44,829 nucleotides of DNA from Clostridiales bacterium (GCA_021202515.1 JAJQCW010000027.1:1-44829); one strand, 5' to 3'. Shown: positions 15,353 through 24,326, numbered from the stretch's first letter. Numbers and translations are program-made. Notes: generated by a model not told the origin, from the sequence alone.

Positions 15353-16740
15353 AATCCTCCTTCCTCTTTGTAAGACTTACTGTTGCGGTAGGTCAGCAGT
15401 GAGCCGATGGCCAGGATAACGAACGTCAGGATGCCGACCACAGCGCCGATGTTGTAATACTGCTTGTCGATGGTCAGCTTATACAGCCAGGTGACCAGCA
15501 GGTCGGTGTCGCCTGCGGTGGAGGCCAGGTTGGTCACGGGGTCGCCGCCGGAGAGCAGGTAGATGACGTTGAAGTTGTTGACGTTGCCGGTGAAGGTGGC
15601 GATGAGATAGGGGGTGGTCACATAGAACATGTAGGGCAGGGTGATTTTAAAGAACTGCTGCACCTGGGTAGCGCCGTCCACGTCGGCGGCCTCGTAGAGG
15701 TCGGCGGGGATGTTCTGGAGCACGCCGGTGAGCTGGAGCAGGGTGTAAGGCACGCCCACCCAGATATTGATAACGATGACCGTCACCCTGGCCCACATGG
15801 TATTGGTGAAGAAGGGCAGGCTGGCGTCCGAGGCGATGAGGCCCAGGTTCCGCAGCAGCACGTTTACCGCGCCCTCCGGCTGGAGCATGGTGCGCATGAT
15901 GAGCAGGGAGACGAACATGGGCACCGCGCAGGAGATGACGAAGCAGAAGCGCCAGAAGCCCTTGGCCCGCGTCCCCTTCCGGTTGATGAGGATGGCCAGG
16001 ATCATGCCGAAGAAGTAGTTGGTGAAGGTGGCGAAGAAGGCCCAGACCAGCGTCCAGCCCAGCACGGACCAGAAGGTGCTGCCCAGCACGCTGCTGCCGT
16101 CGAACAGGGTGGCGAAGTTCTTCAGCCCCACCCAGTCAAAGAGGACCAGATGGTTGTCGATTTTGCTGTAGTTGGTGAAGGCCATGCAGATCATGAAAAT
16201 CAGGGGCAGGATGGTCAGCGCGCCGATGAAGAACATGGGCGGGGTCATGAGCAGCCGGTAGAGGTTCTCGTCCAGCAGGCCCTTCAAGTCCTCCACAAAG
16301 GTGTTGATATGCTTGCCGTTTTTGTCGCACCATTCGGCGTGATAAGCGCTCTTGAGGGTGCCCCGCCAAATCCAGAACATAATCAGGGTGATGAGGACGG
16401 TGGCCACGCCGTAGAGCAAAATCAGGATGGACTGGTCGCCCTGGGTGTAGAGGTAGACTTGCAGCTCCTCATTCCAGACCTCCTCCTGGGCCACGCTGCC
16501 CAGGGAGGGGAGCATGGACAGGTTGTGCAGGCCGGAGCGGACCATAAAGACCAGATAAATGACCTCCACCGCCAGGAACAGCAGGCCCTTGACCACCTGC
16601 TTGTGGGCGATGTTGCCAAGACCCATGACGAGGGCGGAAGCCTTCGTCTCAGGCCCTCCGTCCCGGAGGGCCTCGGTGCAGGTGCAGAAGCTGTAGCCCT
16701 CCCGCTGGCGGGCCGCCGCACGTTGACTCAATAATTTCAT
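15349..16740 (-). CDS. Maltodextrin ABC transporter permease, MalF type
   Basis: Inner-membrane permease of 463 residues. It is longer than most sugar permeases because of an extended N-terminal part of about 170 residues with two membrane segments before the usual six. The EAA loop reads YEAADVDGATQVQQFFKITLP. It starts 16 nt after the binding-protein stop and overlaps malG by 4 nt, so translation is probably coupled. Family membership is certain; the substrate is inferred from the debranching enzyme, malQ and alpha-glucosidase genes nearby. Confidence 0.92.
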   Translation of the reverse strand: MKLLSQRAAARQREGYSFCTCTEALRDGGPETKASALVMGLGNIAHKQVVKGLLFLAVEVIYLVFMVRSGLHNLSMLPSLGSVAQEEVWNEELQVYLYTQGDQSILILLYGVATVLITLIMFWIWRGTLKSAYHAEWCDKNGKHINTFVEDLKGLLDENLYRLLMTPPMFFIGALTILPLIFMICMAFTNYSKIDNHLVLFDWVGLKNFATLFDGSSVLGSTFWSVLGWTLVWAFFATFTNYFFGMILAILINRKGTRAKGFWRFCFVISCAVPMFVSLLIMRTMLQPEGAVNVLLRNLGLIASDASLPFFTNTMWARVTVIVINIWVGVPYTLLQLTGVLQNIPADLYEAADVDGATQVQQFFKITLPYMFYVTTPYLIATFTGNVNNFNVIYLLSGGDPVTNLASTAGDTDLLVTWLYKLTIDKQYYNIGAVVGILTFVILAIGSLLTYRNSKSYKEEGGF

Positions 16741-16756
16741 CGTTTCTCTCCCCTCC

Positions 16757-17995
16757 TCAACTGATGCCGTCGCTGTTCATGGCTTCGTTCATGGCGACGG
16801 TCTGTTCCTCTGCGTTGTCGTGGGTGGTGGAGCCGTTGCGGATGGCCTTGCCCATGTTCTCCACCGGCGTCCAGCAGTTGCCCATCTGGGAGACAAAGGG
16901 CTGGAGGATGGAGGTGCGGTCAAAGGTGTCGTTTTGGGCGATGACCACCGGGTCGTTTTGAATCTCCTCCTGCTCCAGCAGTTCGGTGTTGCAGGGGATG
17001 ACGCTGCGCAGGTCATAGTGAAGCTGCTGACACTCGGCGGAGCCGAGATAGATGGCCAGCTCCACCGCAGCCACCATATACTCCGAGTGGGCGTTGACGC
17101 CGATGGCCTTGGAACCGGCGTAGGCGTACATCTGCTTTTCCTCGCCGTTCAGCTCGTAGGTGGGCAGGGCGGCTGCGCCCAGGTTGTCGCCCAAAATCTC
17201 CTTGACGCTGTCATAGTCCCAGGAGCCGGAGAAGATGGCGCTGATGCTGCCATCCCGGAGACCAGCCATGCCGGAGCCGTCCGCGTCCACCACAAAGTTG
17301 GGGTTGGCGATGAGGTCAATGAGGTAGTTGGTCACTTCCACGGCGTTCTCGCCGCCGAAGTCCACGCCCAGCTCCTCCTGGGTGCCGTCCCCAAAGAGGG
17401 TGCAGCCGTTGCCGATGTAGAAGGCGGGCAGATACCAGGAGTTGGTGAAGGGGAAGGAGACCACGCCCTTTTCCAGCATGGCGTCCAGGCTCTTGACATC
17501 CTCCTCGGAGAACACGCTCTTGTCGTAGTACAGGAACCAGGTGTTGGTGGTGTAAGGCACACCGTAGAGGTAGCCGTCCAAGGTCAGGGAATCCAGCAGG
17601 GCGTCGCTGTTGCTGGAGCGGATCTCCTCCTCATAGATCCCGCCGAACTTGGCCAGGGCCTGGGCGTCCGTCATGGTGGTGATGTTGTCGTTGGCATACA
17701 TGAACACGTCGGCGCTGGCCTCCGGGTCCTGGGCCACGGTGTCGGCGGCGGTGGCCTCATCCGCCACGCCGTAGACAAAGGTGATGTCCCACTCCGGGTG
17801 CAGGGCCGCGAAGTTCTCGCAGCAGGTCTGGAGCCACTGTCCGCTGTCCTGGGACTGGTCCTCTGAGGGCGACCAGACCATCAGGCGGACGGACTCGGTT
17901 TCGCTGCTCCCGCCCAGGCTGGAGCAGCCGGTGAGCGCCAGCAAACAGGCCAGGGCCAGCAATACTGCCGCTGCACGCTTCATCCTTTTGTACAT
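16757..17995 (-). CDS. Maltodextrin-binding lipoprotein
   Basis: Extracellular solute-binding protein of 412 residues that delivers maltodextrins to the permeases downstream. It has a lipoprotein signal: charged MYKRMKR, a hydrophobic core and lipobox LTGC with the lipidated cysteine at residue 24. The rest is typical of family 1 sugar-binding proteins (MalE-like), including YGVPYTTNTWFLYYDKSVF and GSKAIGVNAHSEY. It is the first gene of the operon, with a promoter at 18094-18065 and a candidate operator at 18040-18057. A GGAGG-type site precedes the ATG. Confidence 0.93.
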   Translation of the reverse strand: MYKRMKRAAAVLLALACLLALTGCSSLGGSSETESVRLMVWSPSEDQSQDSGQWLQTCCENFAALHPEWDITFVYGVADEATAADTVAQDPEASADVFMYANDNITTMTDAQALAKFGGIYEEEIRSSNSDALLDSLTLDGYLYGVPYTTNTWFLYYDKSVFSEEDVKSLDAMLEKGVVSFPFTNSWYLPAFYIGNGCTLFGDGTQEELGVDFGGENAVEVTNYLIDLIANPNFVVDADGSGMAGLRDGSISAIFSGSWDYDSVKEILGDNLGAAALPTYELNGEEKQMYAYAGSKAIGVNAHSEYMVAAVELAIYLGSAECQQLHYDLRSVIPCNTELLEQEEIQNDPVVIAQNDTFDRTSILQPFVSQMGNCWTPVENMGKAIRNGSTTHDNAEEQTVAMNEAMNSDGIS

Positions 17996-18039
17996 CTTTG
18001 CATTCCTCCTATGGAAGTTTCCTTAGCATCTCTCTTAAA

Positions 18040-18057
18040 GTTTCGCTAAGTTTCGTC
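18040..18057 (-). promoter_or_regulatory. Candidate maltodextrin repressor operator
   Basis: On the plus strand GTTTCGCTAAGTTTCGTC. It starts 7 bp downstream of the -10 box of the binding-protein promoter and closely matches the site at 6271-6288 in both sequence and position. Binding of the LacI-family protein encoded at 18325 is inferred. Confidence 0.55.
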
Positions 18058-18064
18058 ATTCCAG

Positions 18065-18094
18065 AGTATAGTCCCAAACCGGAAAAGATGTCAA
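18065..18094 (-). promoter_or_regulatory. Promoter of the maltodextrin operon
   Basis: On the minus strand TTGACA (18094-18089), an 18-bp spacer and TATACT (18070-18065). The -35 box is a perfect consensus. Confidence 0.8.
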
Positions 18095-18249
18095 GGATTT
18101 TTGGTATATTATTATGTCATTTATCTGTTTTGCACAATTTTTAACGGTCAATTTTGTCGATTCTGCTGAGCAGCGATTCCGAAACCAGCCGAAAACCACA
18201 CAAAAAAACAAGTTGCTAAACCAAAGTTATAAAAAACGCACTGACACCA

Positions 18250-18278
18250 TTGCAATTTGTAAAAGGATACATTATAAT
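18250..18278 (+). promoter_or_regulatory. Promoter of the LacI-family gene
   Basis: TTGCAA (18250-18255), a 17-bp spacer and TATAAT (18273-18278), about 46 bp before the ATG. Confidence 0.75.
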
Positions 18279-18324
18279 GATTTTATTCTATAGACTGCGG
18301 GATTTGAGGTTGAAATAAGAGCTT

Positions 18325-19323
18325 ATGGCACGAATGGAAGACATTGCGAACCGACTGAACGTCTCCAAGGGTACGGTTTCCAAGGCGCTGAGCGGCGCGC
18401 CGGACGTGAGCGAAACCCTGCGAAAAGCGGTTTTGGAGACCGCTGTGGAGATGGGGTACTCCCGTATCCAGCGCAAAAAAGACGCAAAATGCCTCTGCGT
18501 CTTTGTGGAGAATATGCTGTACCTCCAGCAGTCGGACTTCGGTTACGACCTGATCATGGGCTTCCGCAAGATGGCGGAACCGGCGGGCTTCTCGGTGGAG
18601 GTGGTGGAGCTGGACCGGAAGCTCCAGCGGGAGATCCCCTACGACGAATATATGCTGCGGCAAAACTACGTGGGCGCGCTGTTTTTGGGGCTTTCTCTGT
18701 CCGACGAGTGGATCAACCAGTTGCGCACCAGCCGCACCCCCGCCGTCCTCTATGACAACTACATCCAGAACAGCCCCCACACCACCTTTGTGGGCATCGA
18801 CAGCAGCGAGGGCATGAACCTGGCCATCGACCACCTGGAGAAGCTGGGCCACCAGAAAATCGGCTACCTGAGCAGCGCCCTGGGGTCCTATGTGTATCAG
18901 ACGCGGTACAGCGCCTTCCTGCGGGCCATCCGCAGGCACGACCCCCATTGGGATGAGAGTTTGTTCGGCAGCGCCCTCCACACCAGCGAGTGCGTCCAGA
19001 AGCACCTGCCCCGCCTGCTGGAAAAGGGCGTCACCGGCATCCTGTGCAGCCACGACCTGCTGGCCAGCGCCGCCATGCTCCACAGCCAGGAGCTGGGCCT
19101 GCGGGTGCCGGAGGACATCAGCGTCATCGGGTTTGACGACCTGCCCCTGTGCGCCTGCACCGCCCCGCCCATGACCACCGTGCGGCAGGACCGGCAGGAG
19201 TTGGGCAAGAGCGCGTTCTACGCCATGAGCAGTCAGTTGGGGGGCACTCCCATCAGCACGCTGCTGCTCCACGCAAAGCTGGTGGTGCGTTCCTCCACCG
19301 GCCCTGCGGCGGCTGGAAGGTAG
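18325..19323 (+). CDS. LacI-family transcriptional regulator of maltodextrin use
   Basis: DNA-binding repressor of 332 residues. The N-terminal helix-turn-helix reads MEDIANRLNVSKGTVSKALSG (about 4-24) and runs to the hinge near residue 50. The rest is a periplasmic-binding-protein-like effector domain, with CVFVENM at its start and SVIGFDDLPL near 270, both typical of LacI/GalR proteins. It is transcribed divergently from the maltodextrin operon, the classic arrangement for a local regulator. Two matching candidate operators lie just downstream of the operon promoter and of the malQ promoter, so repression relieved by a maltodextrin-derived effector is the simplest reading. Confidence 0.92.
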   Translation: MARMEDIANRLNVSKGTVSKALSGAPDVSETLRKAVLETAVEMGYSRIQRKKDAKCLCVFVENMLYLQQSDFGYDLIMGFRKMAEPAGFSVEVVELDRKLQREIPYDEYMLRQNYVGALFLGLSLSDEWINQLRTSRTPAVLYDNYIQNSPHTTFVGIDSSEGMNLAIDHLEKLGHQKIGYLSSALGSYVYQTRYSAFLRAIRRHDPHWDESLFGSALHTSECVQKHLPRLLEKGVTGILCSHDLLASAAMLHSQELGLRVPEDISVIGFDDLPLCACTAPPMTTVRQDRQELGKSAFYAMSSQLGGTPISTLLLHAKLVVRSSTGPAAAGR

Positions 19324-19399
19324 TGTGCCGGCGGCGGGGCGGCTTGCCGGAAAAGGGGTTTCTCCCAACGGAAAGGCATAAAAGCCTCCCGCCTGGTTT

Positions 19400-19432
19400 G
19401 GGTCCGCCGGGGCCAAGGTCCCCGGCGGACCC
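19400..19432. terminator. Strong GC hairpin after the LacI gene
   Basis: GGGTCCGCCGGGG (19400-19412) and CCCCGGCGGACCC (19420-19432) form a perfect 13-bp stem with a 7-nt loop. No T run follows, so it may be an RNA 3' end-protecting hairpin or a weak terminator. The rest of 19324-19626 shows no gene. Confidence 0.55.
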
Positions 19433-19626
19433 TCCCGAAAAAGATGGCCACCAGCGTGTGCCGTGCCGTGACAGATGACGGACTCTATTATGCGTTTGAA
19501 ACATTAAAGCTGTTTTAACTGTGCAAAAGCCGGGATAGTGATACCGCCAACTCCGGACGTCCCGCCTGCGGAGTTCCTGCAACGCTGTATTTTGACTGCA
19601 ATCAGGCGGTGTGTACCAGAAAACCA

Positions 19627-19667
19627 GCGCCGCTGTCCTGACAGCTCAGGATAGCGGCGCATTTTTT
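19627..19667. terminator. Terminator between the LacI gene and treC
   Basis: GCGCCGCTGTCCTGA (19627-19641) pairs with TCAGGATAGCGGCGC (19646-19660) around a 4-nt CAGC loop, with one G-T pair. ATTTTTT follows on the plus strand. It lies just beyond the treC stop and probably works for both convergent genes. Confidence 0.8.
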
Positions 19668-19672
19668 GAAAA

Positions 19673-21307
19673 TTATGAATTGTGGAGGGCCATCAACACC
19701 ACCGCCTCATAGGGCCGCAGGGTGAGCGTCTGTCCGTCCCACTGGATGTCCAGGTAATTGCCCAGGCGCTTTTCATACTGCCCGGCTACGGGCAGCGTCC
19801 GTTCCTCCTGTAGCAGGTTACAGAGCACCAGCACTTCTTCCCCGTCCAGCGTCCGCCGATAGGCGAACACGTCCGACTGGTCGGGGTACAGGAAGGAAAT
19901 GTCTCCCTCCTGGATGACCGGCAGCTCTTTCCGCAGGCGGATGAGTGCCTGGTAGTAGTGAAACACCGAATCCGGCTGGCGCAGCGCCGCCTCCGCGTTG
20001 ATCTCCCGGCAATTGGACTGCACGGGTATCCAGGGTTCCCCATCGGTAAAGCCGGCGTTTTCCCCCGCGTCCCACTGCATGGGGGTGCGGGCGTTGTCGC
20101 GGGAGCGGGCGGAGAGGATGTCCAGCGCTTCCGCCGGGGTTTTCCCAGCGTCCAGCAGGATCTGATAATAGTTCCGGCTCTCCACGTCCCGGTACTGGTC
20201 GATGGAGGTGAACCCGGCGTTGGTCATGCCCAGCTCCTCCCCCTGGTAGATATACGGCGTGCCCCGGAGCAGGTGGATACAAGTGGCCAGCATTTTTGCG
20301 GAGGTCTCCCGGTATGGGCCGTCGTCCCCCAGCCGGGAGACCACACGGGGCTGGTCGTGGTTGCACCAGAACACGGCGTTCCAGCCGTTCCCCTCCTGCA
20401 TTTTGGTCTGCCAGGTGTCGAACAGCCGGAGCAGCGCCGCCCGGTCGGGGGGCATCAGCGCCCACTTGTCGCCGTCCCTGTAATCCACCTTCAGGTGATG
20501 GAAGTTGAAGCACATGGACAGCTCGCCGTTCCCGGCCCCAGAGTACCGGAGGCAGTTTTCCAGGGAGGTGGAGGACATCTCCCCTACGGTAATCATGTCC
20601 CCAATGCCCGCATCCCGCACCAGCTCCTGCAAGAACTCGTGGACGTGGGGACCGTCGGTGTAGAACCGCCGCCCGTCCCCCTCCTGATCGTCCTCCAGCA
20701 CGTCCGGTTTGGAGATCAGGTTGACCACGTCGAAGCGGAACCCCTGGATACCCTTCCCCTTCCAGAAGCGGAGGACGTTTTTTAGTTCCTCCCGCACCCT
20801 GGGGTTGTTCCAGTTCAGGTCGGCCTGGGTCTCGTCAAAGAGGTGGAGATACCACTTGCCCAGTTGGGGGACGTACTTCCACGCCGGGCCGCCGAACTTG
20901 GAGACCCAGCTGGTGGGCAGCTTCTCCCCGGAACGGAAGATGTAATAGTCCTGATACACCGGGTCTCCGGCCAGGGCCTTTTGGAACCACTGGTGCTGGG
21001 TAGAGGTGTGGTTGAATACCATGTCCAGCATCAGGCCCATGCCCCGCCGTCCCGCTTCCTCGACCAGCTCTTCCAGGTCGGCCATGGTGCCGAAGCGGGG
21101 ATCGATCCGGCAGTAATCCGCTACGTCATAGCCGTTATCCCGCTGGGGGGAGACGAAGAAGGGGGTCAGCCACAGGTAATCTACTCCCAACTCGGCCAGA
21201 TAATCCAGCCGCCGGATCACGCCCCGGAGGTCCCCTACGCCGTCGTGGTTGGTGTCCTGAAAGGATTTGGGATAAATTTCATATACAACCTTGTTGCTAA
21301 AATCCAT
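19673..21307 (-). CDS. treC: Trehalose-6-phosphate hydrolase (GH13)
   Basis: Cytoplasmic enzyme that splits trehalose 6-phosphate into glucose and glucose 6-phosphate. The 544 residues match the TreC length. GH13 motifs are DMVFNHTSTQHQWF (about 95-108), the nucleophile in GFRFDVVN (D193), the acid/base in TVGEMS (E243) and NHDQPR (H317, D318). The assignment to TreC and not a general alpha-glucosidase rests on the neighbours: a PTS EIIBCA 55 bp upstream and a GntR-type TreR. AAAGGAACG precedes the ATG. A 12-bp hairpin lies in the gap to the PTS gene. Unlike the paralogue at 8793 it carries no element insertion. Confidence 0.92.
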   Translation of the reverse strand: MDFSNKVVYEIYPKSFQDTNHDGVGDLRGVIRRLDYLAELGVDYLWLTPFFVSPQRDNGYDVADYCRIDPRFGTMADLEELVEEAGRRGMGLMLDMVFNHTSTQHQWFQKALAGDPVYQDYYIFRSGEKLPTSWVSKFGGPAWKYVPQLGKWYLHLFDETQADLNWNNPRVREELKNVLRFWKGKGIQGFRFDVVNLISKPDVLEDDQEGDGRRFYTDGPHVHEFLQELVRDAGIGDMITVGEMSSTSLENCLRYSGAGNGELSMCFNFHHLKVDYRDGDKWALMPPDRAALLRLFDTWQTKMQEGNGWNAVFWCNHDQPRVVSRLGDDGPYRETSAKMLATCIHLLRGTPYIYQGEELGMTNAGFTSIDQYRDVESRNYYQILLDAGKTPAEALDILSARSRDNARTPMQWDAGENAGFTDGEPWIPVQSNCREINAEAALRQPDSVFHYYQALIRLRKELPVIQEGDISFLYPDQSDVFAYRRTLDGEEVLVLCNLLQEERTLPVAGQYEKRLGNYLDIQWDGQTLTLRPYEAVVLMALHNS

Positions 21308-21327
21308 TGTTCTCGTTCCTTTCTGCG

Positions 21328-21356
21328 CGGGCGGCAGTCCAAAAGACTGCCGCCCG
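21328..21356. promoter_or_regulatory. Hairpin between the PTS gene and treC
   Basis: CGGGCGGCAGTC (21328-21339) and GACTGCCGCCCG (21345-21356) form a perfect 12-bp stem with a 5-nt loop. There is no T run on the minus strand. It may stabilise the upstream message or reduce read-through into treC. Confidence 0.55.
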
Positions 21357-21362
21357 TTTCGG

Positions 21363-23306
21363 TTATCGGGTAAAGGTGCCGACAGGGGTATTCCCCGCCT
21401 CCACCGCTTCGTTGGGGCGGAAGTCCAGGGTATGTCCGGCCTCGTCCGTGACCACCATCATGGTGATGGCCGGGTGGTCTGCGGCGGCGATCTTCTCCGG
21501 GTCAAAAACGATGAGCGCATCGCCGGGGCGTACCGTGTCTCCTTCCTTGACCATGGGGCGGAAGCCGTCGCCGTTCATGTCCACCGTGTCCAGGCCAATG
21601 TGCAGCAGCACCTCCAGGCCGCTTTCCGTGGTGATGCCGCAGGCGTGGTTGGAACCTTCCATCAGGTTGGACACCGTTCCGGCCACCGGGCTGCGCAGGA
21701 CGTTGTCGGTAGGCTCTATGGCAATGCCGTCCCCCAGAATTTTCTCAGCAAATGTGGCGTCTGGGACCTGAGAAATGGCGACGGACTTGCCGGAGAGGAA
21801 GGCGTAGAAGGTCCCCTCCTCATACGAGGCGGCCACAGGCTGAGCAGCGGCTTCTGCGGCGGCAATCTCCTTCCCGGCCTGTTCCGCAGCGGCGGCGGTG
21901 CCGTTCCGGGTGCCAACGATGACGGTCAGTACGAAGGGGACTGCCACGGCGATGAGCATACACAGGGCGTAGGGCGCCCAGTAAGCGGGCTGCATGGACA
22001 GGATGCCGGGCAGACCGCCCACACCCACGGCGTTGGCGGTGCAGCCAAAGGCGGTGGAGACGATGGCGGCGCAGCAGGAGCCAATCATGCCACAGACAAA
22101 GGGGAACACGTGTTTCAGGTTGATGCCGAAGATAGCAGGCTCGGTGACACCCAGGTAGCAGGAGATCATGCAGGGCAGGTTGGTCTCTTGGGATTCGGGG
22201 TTCTTCCGCTGGACGAAGGACATCCCAAGTACGGCGCTTCCCTGGGCGATGTTGGACAGGGCGATCATGGGCCAGAGCATGGTGCCGCCGAATGTGCCGA
22301 TGAGCTGGAGGTCGATGGCGTTGGTCATGTGGTGCAGGCCGGTGATGACCAGCGGGGCGTAGAGCGCTCCGAAAATCGCGCCGAAGGCCACACGGAAGTC
22401 GGAGGTGATGCCGGCATACACCACATCGGAGATGGCGGAACCGATTTTCCAGCCAATGGGACCCAAGACGAAGTGGGCAGCCATGACCGCCAGGGTCAGG
22501 GAGCAGAAGGGGACGATGATCTGAGCGATGAGCGGGTGGGTGATCTTCTTAAAGAATCGCTCTAAGTACACCAGCGCGAAGGCGGCCAAAATTGCGGGGA
22601 TGACCTGGGCCTGATAGCCGATCATGTTCACCTGGACAAAGCCGAAATCCCACTTGGGGATGTCCGCCGCTGCGGTGGAGGCCACGCTGTAGGCGTTCAG
22701 CAACTGGCCGGAAACCAGCGTCAGGCCCAGGACAATGCCCAGCACCTCAGAGCCGCCCATCTTTTTCATTACCGACCAGCAGATCATGACAGGCAGCATA
22801 TGGAACACGGCCTCGCCGATGAGCCAAAGGAAGCTGTCCACCCCGGCCCAGAACTGACTGACGTCGCAGAGGGTGGCGGTGCCGTCCTGCAAGAGGTACA
22901 GGGAGTCGATGCAGTTGCGGAAACCTAAAATCAGGCCGCCGCAGATGATGGCGGGGATGATGGGAGCGAAAATCTCCGCGATGTTGGTCATGGCCTTCTG
23001 AACCGGGTTCTGCTGGCCCTTGGCGGCATTCTTCACTTCGGCCTTGCTGACGCCGGAGATGCCGGAGACGGCCACAAAGTCGTCGTAAAAGTCCCCGACA
23101 GTGTTGCCGATGATGACCTGAAACTGTCCCGCCTGGGTAAAGCTGCCCTTGACGGATTTCAGCGCCTCGATGCCGGGGACGTCGGCCTTGTCTGTGTCCT
23201 GCAAAACAAAGCGCATACGGGTGATGCAGTGGGAAACTGCTGCGATGTTTTCTTTGCCGCCGACCAATTCCAGCAGTCGGGCAGCGTCTTCCTTATACTG
23301 ACCCAT
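21363..23306 (-). CDS. treP: PTS trehalose transporter, EIIBCA
   Basis: Membrane permease of 647 residues that imports and phosphorylates trehalose. The order is EIIB (about 1-80, phospho-cysteine in AVSHCITRMRF), then EIIC (about 105-460, multiple membrane segments, GVTEPAIFGINL), then EIIA (about 505-640, phospho-histidine in LLHIGLDTV). The fused EIIA is common in beta-glucoside-class systems of Firmicutes. The substrate is inferred from treC directly downstream and the GntR-type regulator upstream. A GGAG ribosome site precedes the ATG. The promoter has a perfect palindrome in its spacer, so repression by TreR is likely. Confidence 0.9.
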   Translation of the reverse strand: MGQYKEDAARLLELVGGKENIAAVSHCITRMRFVLQDTDKADVPGIEALKSVKGSFTQAGQFQVIIGNTVGDFYDDFVAVSGISGVSKAEVKNAAKGQQNPVQKAMTNIAEIFAPIIPAIICGGLILGFRNCIDSLYLLQDGTATLCDVSQFWAGVDSFLWLIGEAVFHMLPVMICWSVMKKMGGSEVLGIVLGLTLVSGQLLNAYSVASTAAADIPKWDFGFVQVNMIGYQAQVIPAILAAFALVYLERFFKKITHPLIAQIIVPFCSLTLAVMAAHFVLGPIGWKIGSAISDVVYAGITSDFRVAFGAIFGALYAPLVITGLHHMTNAIDLQLIGTFGGTMLWPMIALSNIAQGSAVLGMSFVQRKNPESQETNLPCMISCYLGVTEPAIFGINLKHVFPFVCGMIGSCCAAIVSTAFGCTANAVGVGGLPGILSMQPAYWAPYALCMLIAVAVPFVLTVIVGTRNGTAAAAEQAGKEIAAAEAAAQPVAASYEEGTFYAFLSGKSVAISQVPDATFAEKILGDGIAIEPTDNVLRSPVAGTVSNLMEGSNHACGITTESGLEVLLHIGLDTVDMNGDGFRPMVKEGDTVRPGDALIVFDPEKIAAADHPAITMMVVTDEAGHTLDFRPNEAVEAGNTPVGTFTR

Positions 23307-23349
23307 GATTCATTCTCCTTTACGCAAATGATAAGTGGCTTCTGCCTGA

Positions 23350-23363
23350 CATATACGGATATT
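23350..23363 (-). promoter_or_regulatory. Possible secondary TreR half-operator
   Basis: CATATACGGATATT agrees with the core of the main palindrome (CATATACGTATATG) at 11 of 14 positions. It lies between the treP promoter and its start codon. Confidence 0.35.
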
Positions 23364-23397
23364 CACCGGTGCTAATCCGTACATCTAGGATGATTAT

Positions 23398-23426
23398 GTT
23401 ATATCATATACGTATATGATATGCAA
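23398..23426 (-). promoter_or_regulatory. treP promoter with a palindromic operator in the spacer
   Basis: On the minus strand TTGCAT (23426-23421), a 17-bp spacer and TATAAC (23403-23398). The spacer and box edges form a perfect 22-bp palindrome (23401-23422, half-site ATATCATATAC). An operator filling the spacer would let a repressor exclude RNA polymerase. TreR, encoded just upstream, is the obvious candidate. Confidence 0.75.
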
Positions 23427-23439
23427 GCGTTTTTTCGCA

Positions 23440-23483
23440 AAAAAGAAAAAGACTGGCTGAATGCACAAAAACACTCAGCCAGT
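23440..23483 (-). terminator. Terminator of treR
   Basis: On the minus strand ACTGGCTGA (plus 23483-23475) and TCAGCCAGT (23460-23452) pair, followed by CTTTTTCTTTTTT. It lies between treR and the treP promoter. Confidence 0.85.
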
Positions 23484-23530
23484 TTTGGGCAATCTCACGA
23501 ATCTGCTTTGAAAAAAGCACAGTCGGCGTT

Positions 23531-24238
23531 TTACCGCCTTGCGTACTCTACGAACTGAAATTTGTCGATTCTGTGTCTGGATTCGGAATATTGGAACAGC
23601 GTTCCGTCCTCCAGGCGGGTATAGCTGGTGACCACCGCCACCACCGGGTCGTCGTGGAGGTCCAGATAGGCCCGGTCCTCCCGTGTAACCGGCTGCACCC
23701 GAACGATCTTCTTGGCGACGCCGATTTTCAGCCCCAACTCCTGCTCAAGATATACGTACAGGGAGCCAGAGCAGATCTCGCGGGTCAGTTTGGGGACGTA
23801 CCGCCGCAGCAGAAAATCCTTGTCCAGCAAAATCCGCTCCCCGTCGATGCTCCGGGCGCGGATCAGCCGGTAGACCTCCTCGTTCTCGTCCACCCCCAGT
23901 CTGCACATGGCGTCCTCGTCGGCCACCAGAATGGAGAGGTCCTCCACAATGGTGGAGAAATCCGCCTGTTCCTCCTCCATCAGCTCGGTAAAGGTCTTGA
24001 TTTTGGAGATGGGAAAGTCGTGCCAGCTCCGGTCCGCCACCCTGCTCTCCTTCCCACGGGCCTTGAGGATATAGCCGTTTTGCTCCAGCAGGGTCATGGC
24101 CTTCCGCACCGTATCCCTGGAAACGCCAAATTCCTCCATCATCCTCCCCTCAGAGGGGAGCGCCGCGCCAGGTTGCATGATTTTCTGGTCGATTTGGTCG
24201 GCGTAATGCTGGTAAATCGCTTTGTATTTGCTCGTCAT
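23531..24238 (-). CDS. treR: GntR-family trehalose operon repressor
   Basis: DNA-binding protein of 235 residues. The N-terminal winged helix-turn-helix includes GAALPSEGRMMEEFGVSRDTVRKAMTLLE (shown here by its ends; about residues 24-52). The C-terminal UTRA effector domain (about 85-230) ends in YSESRHRIDKFQF. The ATG at 24238 is chosen over the longer frame starting at 24415. It has GGAG about 10 nt upstream and starts at the conserved SKYKAIYQHY of TreR proteins. In this family trehalose 6-phosphate is the usual effector. The palindrome in the treP promoter is the likely target. Its own promoter contains a related TACGTA core, hinting at autoregulation. Confidence 0.9.
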   Translation of the reverse strand: MTSKYKAIYQHYADQIDQKIMQPGAALPSEGRMMEEFGVSRDTVRKAMTLLEQNGYILKARGKESRVADRSWHDFPISKIKTFTELMEEEQADFSTIVEDLSILVADEDAMCRLGVDENEEVYRLIRARSIDGERILLDKDFLLRRYVPKLTREICSGSLYVYLEQELGLKIGVAKKIVRVQPVTREDRAYLDLHDDPVVAVVTSYTRLEDGTLFQYSESRHRIDKFQFVEYARR

Positions 24239-24296
24239 ATCCGTTTCTCCTGCTTCTATACTGAGAAGTTCCGCCGCATTTCTGCGACTTGTTGCT

Positions 24297-24326
24297 ATTA
24301 TATCACAGGGAGTACGTACATGGCAA
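24297..24326 (-). promoter_or_regulatory. Promoter of treR
   Basis: On the minus strand TTGCCA (24326-24321), an 18-bp spacer and TATAAT (24302-24297). The spacer holds CATGTACGTAC, whose CATNTACGTA core resembles the operator at 23401-23422. Confidence 0.65.

Noticed and set aside
21291-22565. Plus-strand frame of 424 codons opposite treP
   Set aside because: Shadow of the EIIBCA gene; no motifs or ribosome site.
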